A stretch of 64,000 nt of DNA from Micromonospora sp. Llam0. GTDB lineage: Bacteria; Actinomycetota; Actinomycetes; Mycobacteriales; Micromonosporaceae. Shown piece after piece: positions 17,487-25,373 of the stretch. Where the stretch lies: the NCBI RefSeq assembly GCF_003751085.1, contig NZ_RJJY01000002.1:372001-436000 (forward strand). Reading direction: 5' to 3'. The notes under the pieces were generated by a model. The model was given only the letters and a program-made list of their open reading frames with translations. It was not told the origin of the DNA and searched no databases. Made by a program: the position numbers and the translations under genes. Every line of letters starts with the position of its first letter. The stretch's first letter is position 1.

Positions 17487-19595
17487 TCAGGGGGTCGAGA
17501 GTTCGAACCGTCGGACGGTGACGGCGCCGCCGAGTGCCTGCGTCGCGTAATTGAAGATTCCAAACCGGTAACCCATGAAGAACTGCCACTCGTTGTTCAA
17601 CGTGAACGCCGGCCCGAACGACGTGAAATTCACCCCGTCCGTGCTGTACGAAAACCGCGCCTGCCGCCCCACACCCGGCCGAATGTCAGCATTCGCCCGC
17701 AACCAGACCCGACCACCCGACACCGGCGCACTCGCCACCTCAGTCCCGGTCCCGGTCGTGTTCCAATTACTGTCCATCGTCAACCCGTTGGTCATCACCA
17801 CCCGAGTCGAACCACTGTCCCGACGCACCCCGACCCACGCCGACGACTGCCGCAACATCACCAACCCCGACCGGTCACCATCACGCATCGACGAATAATC
17901 CAACTCGACCGTCGCCGTCGACGTCGGCCCCTGAATCCGATGCGTCAGCGTGTTCCGCGCACTGTAGAGGTCATTGGTCACCGTCGCGGTCGACAACCGC
18001 AGCCCGTCGTTCACCGACCACCGCGAGTTGTCCGGGTTGTGGTTCCACTCCCACTGCGGCCCCAGCGCGGTCCCCGCGAACGTGTCCACCCCCGTCAACG
18101 GCTTCACCACCCGAGGCGGCGCCGGCAGGTTGGGCCGCGGATAGTTCACCCCCCACCGGCCGTTCACCGTCCGCAACCGCGGCCACCCGTCACCCGTCCA
18201 GGTGATCGGCGCCAACGCCGGCATCCGCCCACCCGGATACGCGTCCACGAACGCCATGTAGTACCAGTCACCGTTCTGCGTCTGCACCACACCACCCTGA
18301 TGCGGCACCCCACCACCCGAGATCGGCCCCGGCAGATCCAACAACACCTGCCGCATCTCGTACGGCCCGAACGGCCCGTTCGTCGACCGCAACACATACT
18401 GACCGTTCGCCGGCCGCGTCAACCAGATGTAATAGGAACCGTTACGCTTGTAGAACCGCGCACCCTCCAAGGTCCCCACACTCGACGGCGTCTGGAACAC
18501 CTGCTGCGCCCGCACCTGCGACCGACCATCCGCCGACAACTGCGCCACACTGATCGTCCCGTTGCCGTACGCCACATACGGCGTGTCGTCATCGTCGAAC
18601 AACAACCCCGCGTCGTAGTAACACGGCAACGTCGCATGCTTCGCCCACGGCCCCTCCACCGACGACGACGTATACATGTGCGTCTGACTGAAATCGATAC
18701 AACCCGCCCAGTAGTACGTCCCGTTGCTCCGCCGGTAGTTCAACGTCGACGCCCAGATCCCCCGCACATACCCCCGCTGCGCCCCCGACAGGTCGTACTT
18801 CGACCCGAACTCCAACCTCGGCACCGCATGCCCGGCGAACTCCCAGTTCACCAGATCGTACGACCGCAGAATCGGCGCACCCGGCGAATAATGCATCGTC
18901 GACGCCGTCATGTAGTACACGTCATCGACCCGGATCACCTCCACATCCGCGAAGTCCTGCCACACCACCGGATTCGTGTACTCCCCCGACGGCGGTGGTG
19001 TCGTCGGGTCGGGGTCGGGGTTGCCGCCGCCGTCGACCCGGACGAGCTGCCACTGCTGGTTGGCGCCGCCCCAGTCGTCGTACTGGACGATGTTGCCGCC
19101 GTCGGCGGTCGACGCGTTCTGGACTTCGAGGGCCTTGTTGCTGTGTCGGCTGATCAGTCGGACGTGACCGCCGTCGGAGTCGGCGAGGCGCCACTGCTGG
19201 TTGGTGCCGTTGTGGTCGGTCCACTGGACGATGGCCGCGCCGTTGGCGGTGGACCACTCGTAGACGTCGAGGACCTTGCCGGACAGGCGGGACTTGAGCC
19301 GGTAGTAGCCGCCGCCGGAGTCGACGAACTGCCACTGCTGCTGGTTGCCGTTGTTGCGGGACCACTGGGTGATCCGGGCGCCGTCGTTGGTGGCGAGGTT
19401 GTACACGTCGAGGGCTTTGCCGCTGTTGCGGTTGAGCAGCACGTACCACGCGCTGGTGTCGACCGTCGCCGCCGATGCCGCGGTCGTCGTCAGCGCGACG
19501 AGGCCGCCGCCGACCAGGACCGCTGCGGTCGCCGCCGCGATGCGGCGCATCCATTTCCGGTCGGTGGTCCGACCGACCTGGGCTGTTTCTGCCAT
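17487..19595 (-). CDS. Secreted GH43 glycosidase with ricin-type lectin domain
   Basis: A 702-residue secreted enzyme. It has a signal peptide ending near ASAA, then one ricin-type beta-trefoil made of three units (each GKALDV-like with QQW), a Pro/Thr linker (near residues 195-210), a five-bladed GH43 domain and a C-terminal beta-sandwich. The expected GH43 acids are Asp217 (FADVEVI, base), Asp328 (YYDAGLL) and Glu377 (TLEGARF, acid). Probable activities are arabinofuranosidase, arabinanase or xylosidase. ATG at 19595 has AGGAAG upstream. The catalytic half uses a different codon style from the lectin half. It is the first gene of the GH43-GH127 operon. Confidence 0.9.
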   Translation of the reverse strand: MAETAQVGRTTDRKWMRRIAAATAAVLVGGGLVALTTTAASAATVDTSAWYVLLNRNSGKALDVYNLATNDGARITQWSRNNGNQQQWQFVDSGGGYYRLKSRLSGKVLDVYEWSTANGAAIVQWTDHNGTNQQWRLADSDGGHVRLISRHSNKALEVQNASTADGGNIVQYDDWGGANQQWQLVRVDGGGNPDPDPTTPPPSGEYTNPVVWQDFADVEVIRVDDVYYMTASTMHYSPGAPILRSYDLVNWEFAGHAVPRLEFGSKYDLSGAQRGYVRGIWASTLNYRRSNGTYYWAGCIDFSQTHMYTSSSVEGPWAKHATLPCYYDAGLLFDDDDTPYVAYGNGTISVAQLSADGRSQVRAQQVFQTPSSVGTLEGARFYKRNGSYYIWLTRPANGQYVLRSTNGPFGPYEMRQVLLDLPGPISGGGVPHQGGVVQTQNGDWYYMAFVDAYPGGRMPALAPITWTGDGWPRLRTVNGRWGVNYPRPNLPAPPRVVKPLTGVDTFAGTALGPQWEWNHNPDNSRWSVNDGLRLSTATVTNDLYSARNTLTHRIQGPTSTATVELDYSSMRDGDRSGLVMLRQSSAWVGVRRDSGSTRVVMTNGLTMDSNWNTTGTGTEVASAPVSGGRVWLRANADIRPGVGRQARFSYSTDGVNFTSFGPAFTLNNEWQFFMGYRFGIFNYATQALGGAVTVRRFELSTP

Positions 19596-19678
19596 GTCTT
19601 CCTCCGTCACCGCGGGCCAGGCGGTCGGCCGCACGTCTGGCGGCACCACCCGGCCCGCTGGCCGCTGTGGGCCCAGCC

Positions 19679-19692
19679 AGTGAGCGTTAACA
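19679..19692. promoter_or_regulatory. LacI-like operator site 1 (degenerate)
   Basis: AGTGAGCGTTAACA matches the nearby perfect palindrome TGTTATCGATAACA in its right half at six of seven positions. It lies 84 bases upstream of the GH43 start, where a repressor could block the promoter. Confidence 0.4.
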
Positions 19693-19788
19693 TGCGGCCC
19701 CACCAGCCCGGTTGGCGGAGCTGGCACCCGGTCGGGGCAGCGGCAGCCGACTCACTCCCGGTCGCGCCCCAACGGGTGTTCCATCGAC

Positions 19789-19802
19789 TGTGAACGATAA
19801 CA
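19789..19802. promoter_or_regulatory. LacI-like operator site 2
   Basis: TGTGAACGATAACA has a right half identical to that of the perfect palindrome at 19938 and a left half matching at five of seven positions. The CG centre is kept. It is about 190 bases upstream of the GH43 start. Confidence 0.45.
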
Positions 19803-19937
19803 CCACGGGCGTCAAGAGGTAACAGGCGTGTTTCGTGCTGCCGTGTCAGTGGCCGCCACCCGGCTGGTGTTTCGCTCGGACGGCAGCAACGTTTCACCAG
19901 CCCAGTACCGGACGGCAGGCGGCCAACAGGCCGCCGC

Positions 19938-19951
19938 TGTTATCGATAACA
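19938..19951. promoter_or_regulatory. LacI-like operator site 3, perfect 14-bp palindrome
   Basis: TGTTATCGATAACA is a perfect palindrome with a central CG, the usual form of a LacI-family operator. It lies about 340 bases upstream of GH43 and 48 bases after the end of the DUF1707 gene. With sites 1 and 2 it could support looping. No LacI gene lies in this window. Confidence 0.5.
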
Positions 19952-19998
19952 TCGCCCATTGGCGATGCGCGGCGGGAGCTTGGCGGCGGACCCGCCAG

Positions 19999-20589
19999 CT
20001 ACCAACTCCACCGCCAGAACCGGTACTCGTACCGCACCGACAAGGTGCCGGCGGCGGTGCTACCGGTGATGACGACGTGTGGGGCCGTCGCGCCCGGCTC
20101 CGGCACCGCCGGCACCTTCACCCGCGCCGAGCCCGCCGACGTGGTCACCCCGTCGATGTTGGCGGTCGCCCCGCGCGGCAGCACGATGGTCGCCGACCCG
20201 GCCTGCGTAAACAACTCGATCTCCACCACCCGGTGGCCGAAGACGGCATGCCGCATGTCCAGCAGCACCGAACCCGCCTTCGCGAGAACCACGAGCCGCC
20301 GCGGCACACTCCACCGGCCGGTACGCCGCAACTGCCCCGCCTGGCTGCGCAGCTCGACCGCATCGGCGGCGGCGACCGAGGCGACCGGATCGACCGCGGG
20401 CAGGTCGGCGACGAGGGATTCCACGTCGCCGAAGGTGCGCGCCCGCAACACCGCGTCGACCCGGTCAGAGAACTCGGCGAGCGTCAGCCGGCCCTCGGCG
20501 ACGGCCGCGTTCAACCGGGCGACGACCGCTTCCCGGTCCGCATCGGACATCCGCAGTTCCCGCCGCGACGGCACGACCTCGCCACTCAT
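19999..20589 (-). CDS. DUF1707 domain protein with LiaF-like C-terminal domain
   Basis: A 196-residue soluble protein. The N-terminal DUF1707 domain is clear (RMSDADREAVVARLNAAVAEGRLTLAEFSDRV, quoted here only for its RMSDADRE and EGRLTLAEF blocks). The C-terminal half is a repetitive right-handed beta structure (VVIEIELFTQAGSATIVLP ... VKVPAVPEPG) as in LiaF-type cell-envelope response proteins. It probably senses or modulates an envelope stress response. There is no transmembrane segment. It follows the MerR-clamp gene on the same strand but is separated from it by a 40-base palindrome. Confidence 0.7.
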   Translation of the reverse strand: MSGEVVPSRRELRMSDADREAVVARLNAAVAEGRLTLAEFSDRVDAVLRARTFGDVESLVADLPAVDPVASVAAADAVELRSQAGQLRRTGRWSVPRRLVVLAKAGSVLLDMRHAVFGHRVVEIELFTQAGSATIVLPRGATANIDGVTTSAGSARVKVPAVPEPGATAPHVVITGSTAAGTLSVRYEYRFWRWSW

Positions 20590-20630
20590 CAGACCACTCT
20601 ACGACGCGTCCGCCCACCCCCGGCCGCCCG

Positions 20631-20670
20631 CGGCGCGGTGCGGCCCGGGGCCCCGGGCCGCACCGCGCCG
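20631..20670. terminator. Perfect 40-bp palindrome (terminator)
   Basis: The 20 bases 20631-20650 are exactly complementary to 20651-20670. The structure begins four bases after the stop codon of the MerR-clamp gene on the minus strand, so it is best read as that gene's terminator; the loop would be a few central G/C bases. Confidence 0.7.
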
Positions 20671-20673
20671 ACG

Positions 20674-21756
20674 TCAGTGCCGGATCGGCATCAGCAACGA
20701 ACAGCTCCGGTCGTCGACGGGCAGCCGCACGGCCAGCGGCCGGATCGGCCCGTCCAGGTCCAGCACCAGCTGACCGCCACCGGCAGCCGCCACCGCCTGC
20801 AACAGGAACTCCCGGTTCACCGCGACGTACCGGTCCGGTGCGGCGTGCCAGGCGGCCTCGTCGGCGAGCTCGACCACGCCGGTGTCCGACACCGCCAGTA
20901 CGGCGACCGGGTGCGTGGCGCCGAGGTGTTCACGCAGCACCCTCGGCGCCCGGTCGGGTGCCAGCGCCCGTCGCAACTCGGCGGCGTCCACGGTGACCTG
21001 CCGTCGGCCCTCGGCGCCCCGGACCGGCAGCAACGGCCGATAGTCGGGAAAGTCGTGGTCCAGCGGGGCGGTGGTGATCCGCCAGCCCGGCGCGGAGGCG
21101 TCGACGCCGTCCGGACCGAAGACCAGTTCCGCTACCGGGTTGCGGTCGACCTGGCTGCGCACGCCAGTCACGAAGCCGCCTGGCACCAGGACCGTCACGG
21201 CCGGGCCGTCGACCGCCGTCGGGACGAGTTCGGCGACCGCCATGCGGTAACGGTCGGTCGCGGCGAACCGTACGACGTCGGTGGAGACCTCGACGTGCAC
21301 CCCGGCCAGGGCGGGAATCTCGGGGTCGGTGCCGACGGCGAACCGTACGGCGTCCAACGCGCCGGCCAGGTCGGCGGCGTCGGCGGTGACCCGGGTCGTG
21401 GTAGTGGTCATGGTTGTCCGGTTCTCCTCGGCATCGAGCAGGGCATGGATGCGGGAGAGCTCCCGGCGGGCATCGGCGAGCCCGTCGACCAGGCGCAGCA
21501 GGTGTACGTCCAGCAGCCGCCGGGCCACCGTGACGTCGGGCAACGCCCGGACCGCCTCAGTGATCTCGGCCAGCGGCAGGCCGACCCGGCGCAGCCCGGC
21601 CAGCAGCCGGGCGGCGCGCAGCTGGCTGACGGCGTACCACCGGTAGCCGGTGTGCGGATCCACCGCAGCCGGCACCAGCACGCCGGCGGCGTCGTAGAAC
21701 CGCAGCGCGCTGACGGTCAGCCCGCTGGTCCGGGCCGTCTCGCCGATGCTGTGCAT
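20674..21756 (-). CDS. MerR-family regulator fused to a sliding-clamp-like (DnaN) domain
   Basis: A 360-residue fusion. Residues 1-75 are a MerR winged helix-turn-helix (HSIGETARTSGLTVSALRFYD ... TGYRWY, quoted only in part), followed by a coiled helix to about residue 115. The rest resembles the DNA polymerase III beta clamp: FAATDRYRMAVAEL matches the conserved ATDRYRLA stretch, and the protein ends SCSLLMPIRH, close to the YLxMPxR clamp terminus. It has about two of the usual three clamp subdomains. ATG at 21756 has GGAG upstream; an in-frame ATG also exists at 21774. It is probably a DNA-binding sensor using the clamp fold for dimerisation or ligand binding. Its targets are unknown. Confidence 0.8.
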   Translation of the reverse strand: MHSIGETARTSGLTVSALRFYDAAGVLVPAAVDPHTGYRWYAVSQLRAARLLAGLRRVGLPLAEITEAVRALPDVTVARRLLDVHLLRLVDGLADARRELSRIHALLDAEENRTTMTTTTTRVTADAADLAGALDAVRFAVGTDPEIPALAGVHVEVSTDVVRFAATDRYRMAVAELVPTAVDGPAVTVLVPGGFVTGVRSQVDRNPVAELVFGPDGVDASAPGWRITTAPLDHDFPDYRPLLPVRGAEGRRQVTVDAAELRRALAPDRAPRVLREHLGATHPVAVLAVSDTGVVELADEAAWHAAPDRYVAVNREFLLQAVAAAGGGQLVLDLDGPIRPLAVRLPVDDRSCSLLMPIRH

Positions 21757-21950
21757 GTCGCTCTCCACGTCCATGGACTCTGCGGCCTCGACCAGGTCGA
21801 GGGTCAAGGCCCGGCCGGGGTCAAGGTCGGCCGGGCGTCGTAGCCGGTGGGCCGGGCCAGCGGCGGGATGCCCACCCGTGGCAGCATGGCAGTTCCAACG
21901 AAATCGATGTACCGCGTCCGACAGGACCGACGTGCCCCGCCGGAGGCAGG

Positions 21951-22577
21951 ATGACACCGCAGGCACCTCCACCGCCCGCGATCGCCGGGCTGCCGCCGCT
22001 CGCCTGGCAGCACACGCCGGTGGCGGCGGATCATCACGCCGGTCGGCAGGCCCTGTCGCTCACCGCCGGCGCCGGCACCGACTGGTTCGTCGACCCGGTC
22101 GGCGAGTACCGCACCCACAACGCCCCGGCGCTGCTGTTCGACTGCCCGGACGGCGAGTTCGCACTCTCCGCCCGGGTCACGGTCGACTTCGCGGCCGCGT
22201 TCGACGCCGGTGTGCTGTGTCTGCGTATCGACGAGGAACACTGGGCGAAGCTGTGCTTCGAGTACTCGCCGCAGCGCCGGCCGATGGTGGTGACCGTGGT
22301 GACCAACGGCACCTCCGACGACGCCAATGCGGTCACCGTCGAGGCATCCAGCGTCCATCTCCGGGTGCTGCGCAAAGGGTCCGCGTACGCGTTCCACTAC
22401 TCACTCGACGGCTCCACCTGGCAGTTCGCCCGGCTGTTCCGGCTCACCGGTGCCGCCGACGCGCCGACCCGGGTCGGCTTCCTCGCCCAGTCGCCCACCG
22501 GTGGCCGCTGCACCGCCACGTTCGAGCAGATCAGCCTGGTCGACGTGGTCCCCGACGATCTACGCGGTGGGCGGTGA
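21951..22577 (+). CDS. DUF1349 family protein (concanavalin-like fold)
   Basis: A 208-residue protein of the DUF1349 family, related to yeast regulation-of-enolase protein 1 and predicted to have a concanavalin-A-like beta-sandwich. Typical parts are TDWFVDPVGEY, FDAGVLCLRIDEEHWAKLCFEYS and HYSLDGSTWQFARLF. It has no signal peptide, so it should be cytosolic; a glycan or small ligand may bind. It starts with ATG after a GGAGG-type site. Its stop overlaps the start of the next gene (GTGA), so the two are cotranslated. Confidence 0.8.
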   Translation: MTPQAPPPPAIAGLPPLAWQHTPVAADHHAGRQALSLTAGAGTDWFVDPVGEYRTHNAPALLFDCPDGEFALSARVTVDFAAAFDAGVLCLRIDEEHWAKLCFEYSPQRRPMVVTVVTNGTSDDANAVTVEASSVHLRVLRKGSAYAFHYSLDGSTWQFARLFRLTGAADAPTRVGFLAQSPTGGRCTATFEQISLVDVVPDDLRGGR

Positions 22578-23884
22578 CCCGGACGGTGGTCCCGTACCGG
22601 CCGGCCGGGTCACGCATCGACGAGCTGGTCGGCGAGTCAGCCGACCACAGCCGACGGGGCGACTGGTCGGCGGCGGTCCGCTGCCAGCGGCAGGCCGTCG
22701 AGCTGGCCGGTGAGCTGGCCGACGACGCACCGGACGACGTGTCCCGGCGGACCGGGCTGGGTGGGCTGTGCTACCGGCTCGGCGCGCTGCACCTCGCCGA
22801 CCGGGACCCGGCGGCGGCGGTAGCGGCGCTGGACGACGCGGTACGCGCGTACGCCCGGCTGGTCGCCACCGTGCCCGACGCGGAGCTGTCGCTGGCCGAT
22901 GTGCTGGCCCGCCGTGGTCTCGCCCAGTCGGTACGGGGGTGGGCCGCCTCGGCGGAGGTCGACGCCGACGCGGCGGTCCTGGCCTATCTGTCGGTGACCG
23001 GCGGCGATCCGGCCCATCCGCGACGCCGGAACCTGGCCCGGGTACTGGCGTCCAACGCCGCGACGCTGGCACCGGACGGCGACCCGCGGCTCGCGATCGC
23101 CTCGGCCAACGCGGCACTGGGCTACTACGGCCACGCCGACGAAGGCGGGGACAGCGCGGACGCGGACGGGCCGGACGGCACCGTCGACAGTGGGTACGTA
23201 CACAGCGCGGCGGTGGTGTCGGCGCTGCTGAACTTCGTCGACGGCCGGGTCGTCGAAGGCTTCGTCCCGGCGACGGTGATCGCCGCCGGCCTGCCGCCGG
23301 GCCAGGCCCGGCAGGCGCTGGAGGCCGAGCTGAGGGTGGTCGACGGGCTGCTCTCGACGGCCGGCGGGCCGGTGCCGTTCCCGCCGGAGGTGGGTCGCGG
23401 TCTGGCCCGGCTGGTGCTGCCGACCGTACGGGACCGAGGGCTGCTGTGGGTGCCGGCGGACGACTGGCTGGACCGGGCGGCCCAGCCGGCCCTGACAACG
23501 GTGGTGCAGCGGCACGCGGCCGGGGCCGGGGCCGGGCAGGCGACGCTGCCGGAGGCATCGACGCTGCGCGGCGACCCGGCGCTGCTCTGGACCACGTCGA
23601 TGCGCTGGCTGTCCGGGCTGCCGTTGGAGGCGGCGGTGCAGCTGGCGGCGGGCGCCGTCGAGGTGCTGCCCACGGCGTACGCCGACGGACGGCGGCTGGC
23701 GCTGGCCGCGCACGCGTTGCTCGCCAGCGCGTACCGGGCCGTCCCTGGCCGGCCGCCGCCGGACCCGGCGGCGTACCTGCCGGTCTGGCAGCGGCTGCTG
23801 GAGGTGGCCACCGACAGCTGCCGGGCGGCCGGTGACCACGCGCTTGCCGACGACTTCGACGCATGGCGCGCCCGGTTGCGGTGA
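22574..23884 (+). CDS. Helical-repeat (TPR-like) protein, unknown
   Basis: A 436-residue Ala-rich, all-helical protein. The first 200 residues have TPR-like pairs (RGDWSAAVRCQRQAVELAGELA, AAAVAALDDAVRAYARL), suggesting a protein-interaction scaffold. There is no signal peptide or membrane segment. GTG at 22574 is chosen because it overlaps the DUF1349 stop by four bases. The pairing with DUF1349 suggests that they act together. No enzymatic motif is visible. Confidence 0.6.
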   Translation: MTRTVVPYRPAGSRIDELVGESADHSRRGDWSAAVRCQRQAVELAGELADDAPDDVSRRTGLGGLCYRLGALHLADRDPAAAVAALDDAVRAYARLVATVPDAELSLADVLARRGLAQSVRGWAASAEVDADAAVLAYLSVTGGDPAHPRRRNLARVLASNAATLAPDGDPRLAIASANAALGYYGHADEGGDSADADGPDGTVDSGYVHSAAVVSALLNFVDGRVVEGFVPATVIAAGLPPGQARQALEAELRVVDGLLSTAGGPVPFPPEVGRGLARLVLPTVRDRGLLWVPADDWLDRAAQPALTTVVQRHAAGAGAGQATLPEASTLRGDPALLWTTSMRWLSGLPLEAAVQLAAGAVEVLPTAYADGRRLALAAHALLASAYRAVPGRPPPDPAAYLPVWQRLLEVATDSCRAAGDHALADDFDAWRARLR

Positions 23885-23891
23885 CCGGGCG

Positions 23892-23947
23892 CGCACCTGC
23901 GCGGCGGTTACGGTGCCTGACTCGCACCTGCGCGGCGGTTACGGTGC
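23892..23947. repeat. 25-bp direct repeat, two copies
   Basis: Identical 25-base copies lie at 23892-23916 and 23923-23947, separated by 6 bases. The first overlaps the stop of the DUF4345 gene at 23908, and the second codes for its C-terminus. It is probably a local slippage duplication that extended or altered the 3' end. Confidence 0.7.
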
Positions 23948-24357
23948 AGGACGTATCCGCAGGCCGTGCCGAGGACCAGCTCGGCGACGGCAGCGGCGAC
24001 CAGACCGGTGGCCGGCATTCCGTCCAGAGCGATGCTGAGCAGCCGGGACAGTCCGTACGCCAAATAGACGGTCGCGCCGATCAGTGCCGCGGCGAAGGTC
24101 AGCCGGCGGATGAACGCCCCGAGGGTGACCAGGATCCCGGTGGTCAGCAGTGCCCCGCCAGCCGCCCGGGTCTCACTGAGCAGGCTGCTGTTGCCGGCGA
24201 AGTCGATGCCGTTGCCGGCGTGGAAGGCGTCCGGTGCGGTCAGAACCGCGCCCCCGATGCCGACCACGACCAGGCCGGCGACGACGAGGATCACCGTCTG
24301 GCTGCGGCTGCGGGGCGCGTCCGGCACCGGGCCGGCGACGGTGGTCACTGCTGCCAC
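23908..24357 (-). CDS. DUF4345 family membrane protein
   Basis: A 149-residue protein with four hydrophobic segments (VILVVAGLVVVGIGGAVL, ALLTTGILVTLGAFI, FAAALIGATVYLAYGL, LVAAAVAELVLGTACGYVL), matching the four-helix DUF4345 family. The function of the family is unknown. It begins inside the end of the NAD(P)-binding gene (13-base overlap), so the two form one translational unit. The C-terminal residues are encoded within a duplicated 25-base sequence. Confidence 0.7.
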   Translation of the reverse strand: MAAVTTVAGPVPDAPRSRSQTVILVVAGLVVVGIGGAVLTAPDAFHAGNGIDFAGNSSLLSETRAAGGALLTTGILVTLGAFIRRLTFAAALIGATVYLAYGLSRLLSIALDGMPATGLVAAAVAELVLGTACGYVLHRNRRAGASQAP

Positions 24358-25166
24358 GCCCCGGCGGCGGCCGCCTGTCGGCAGAAGGCGGCGAAGTCCC
24401 GGGGCGCACGGCCCAGCGCCCGCTCGACGCCGTCACCGAGCGACGCGTTGCGCCCGTCGAACACCTCGACGCACAGGTCGGTGAGCAGCCGTGCGTAGTC
24501 CGGCCCGACCTGCGACACCAGGGCGAGGTGGAACTGCTCGGCGGTGACCGGCAGGTAGCCGACGGCCCGGCCGCTGGCCGCAGCGATCTCCGCCGCCGCC
24601 TGCGCGAAGGTGAGCAGGCGCGGCCCGGTAACGTCGTACGTCCGGCCGTCGTGCCGGCGGTCGGTGAGCACCGCCACCGCGACGTCGGCGACGTCGTCGA
24701 CGTCCACGAACGGCTCGGCCACCTCGCCGGCGGGCAGCGCCACCGTCCCGGCCAGGACCGGGCCGAGCAGGTGTCCTTCGGTGAAGTTCTGGTTGAACCA
24801 GCTGGCCCGCACGATGCCGTAGGTCAGCCCGGAATCGGCGACGATCGCCTCACAGCGGCCGGCGTTGGTCTCGCCCCGGCCGGAGAGCAGGACCAGTTTG
24901 CGGACACCGGCGGCGCGGGCGGCGGCGGTGAACTTCTCGACCACGGTGGGCGCTTCGGGCGCGGCGAGGTCCGGGTAGTACGACAGGTACGCGGCGTCCA
25001 CCCCGCGCAGCGCGGCGGGCCAACTGGCCGGCTCGGCCCAGTGAAACGGCTGATCGCCCTGGCGACTGGCCCGGACCACCGGGTGGCCGAGCGTGGTGAG
25101 CTGGTCGGCGATGCGCCGGCCGGTCTTGCCGGTCGCCCCGGTGACGAGCACTGACGGTCGTGACAT
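24345..25166 (-). CDS. NmrA-like NAD(P)-binding protein
   Basis: A 273-residue atypical short-chain dehydrogenase of the NmrA/HSCARG group. The Rossmann motif is SVLVTGATGKTGRRIADQL near residue 5, and the NADP-binding domain is followed by RKLVLLSGRGE and YGIVRASWFNQNF. Members are redox sensors or quinone/flavone reductases, and the active site is often degenerate; I see no clear YxxxK pair. ATG at 25166. It is divergent from an AraC regulator, which is its likely activator. Confidence 0.8.
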   Translation of the reverse strand: MSRPSVLVTGATGKTGRRIADQLTTLGHPVVRASRQGDQPFHWAEPASWPAALRGVDAAYLSYYPDLAAPEAPTVVEKFTAAARAAGVRKLVLLSGRGETNAGRCEAIVADSGLTYGIVRASWFNQNFTEGHLLGPVLAGTVALPAGEVAEPFVDVDDVADVAVAVLTDRRHDGRTYDVTGPRLLTFAQAAAEIAAASGRAVGYLPVTAEQFHLALVSQVGPDYARLLTDLCVEVFDGRNASLGDGVERALGRAPRDFAAFCRQAAAAGAWQQ

Positions 25167-25373
25167 GGCGTGGGAACTCCCGTTCGGTCTGGGGTGTCGC
25201 GGACGGCCTGCTAACGCCCGCTGCCTTACCGACCAGCCTGCCGGGGCGGCGTCGGCGGAACAATGATCCTCATTCCTGACTTCTTTGCTCATCGTCCAGG
25301 TTTGTGGACGTCAGGCAAATTCTCCAGGAAGCTGGGCGGGGTGTGGACGACACCCAGTTGCGCGATCCCGGCG

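Larger units (their letters stand above)
19596..19998. other. GH operon control region (403 bp without a gene)
   Basis: No credible gene was found here. It contains three operator-like sites (listed separately) and, at 19950-19967, a hairpin with 7-base arms CATCGCC/GGCGATG and a 4-base loop that lies about 30 bases after the DUF1707 stop and may end that transcript. The promoter of the GH43-GH127 operon should lie between 19600 and 19700. Confidence 0.5.

Noticed and set aside
14634..19793. A 1719-codon plus-strand frame across the GH127 and GH43 genes
   Set aside because: It is antisense to two glycosidases with clear active sites, and its peptide is low-complexity Arg/Pro/Val-rich without any domain.
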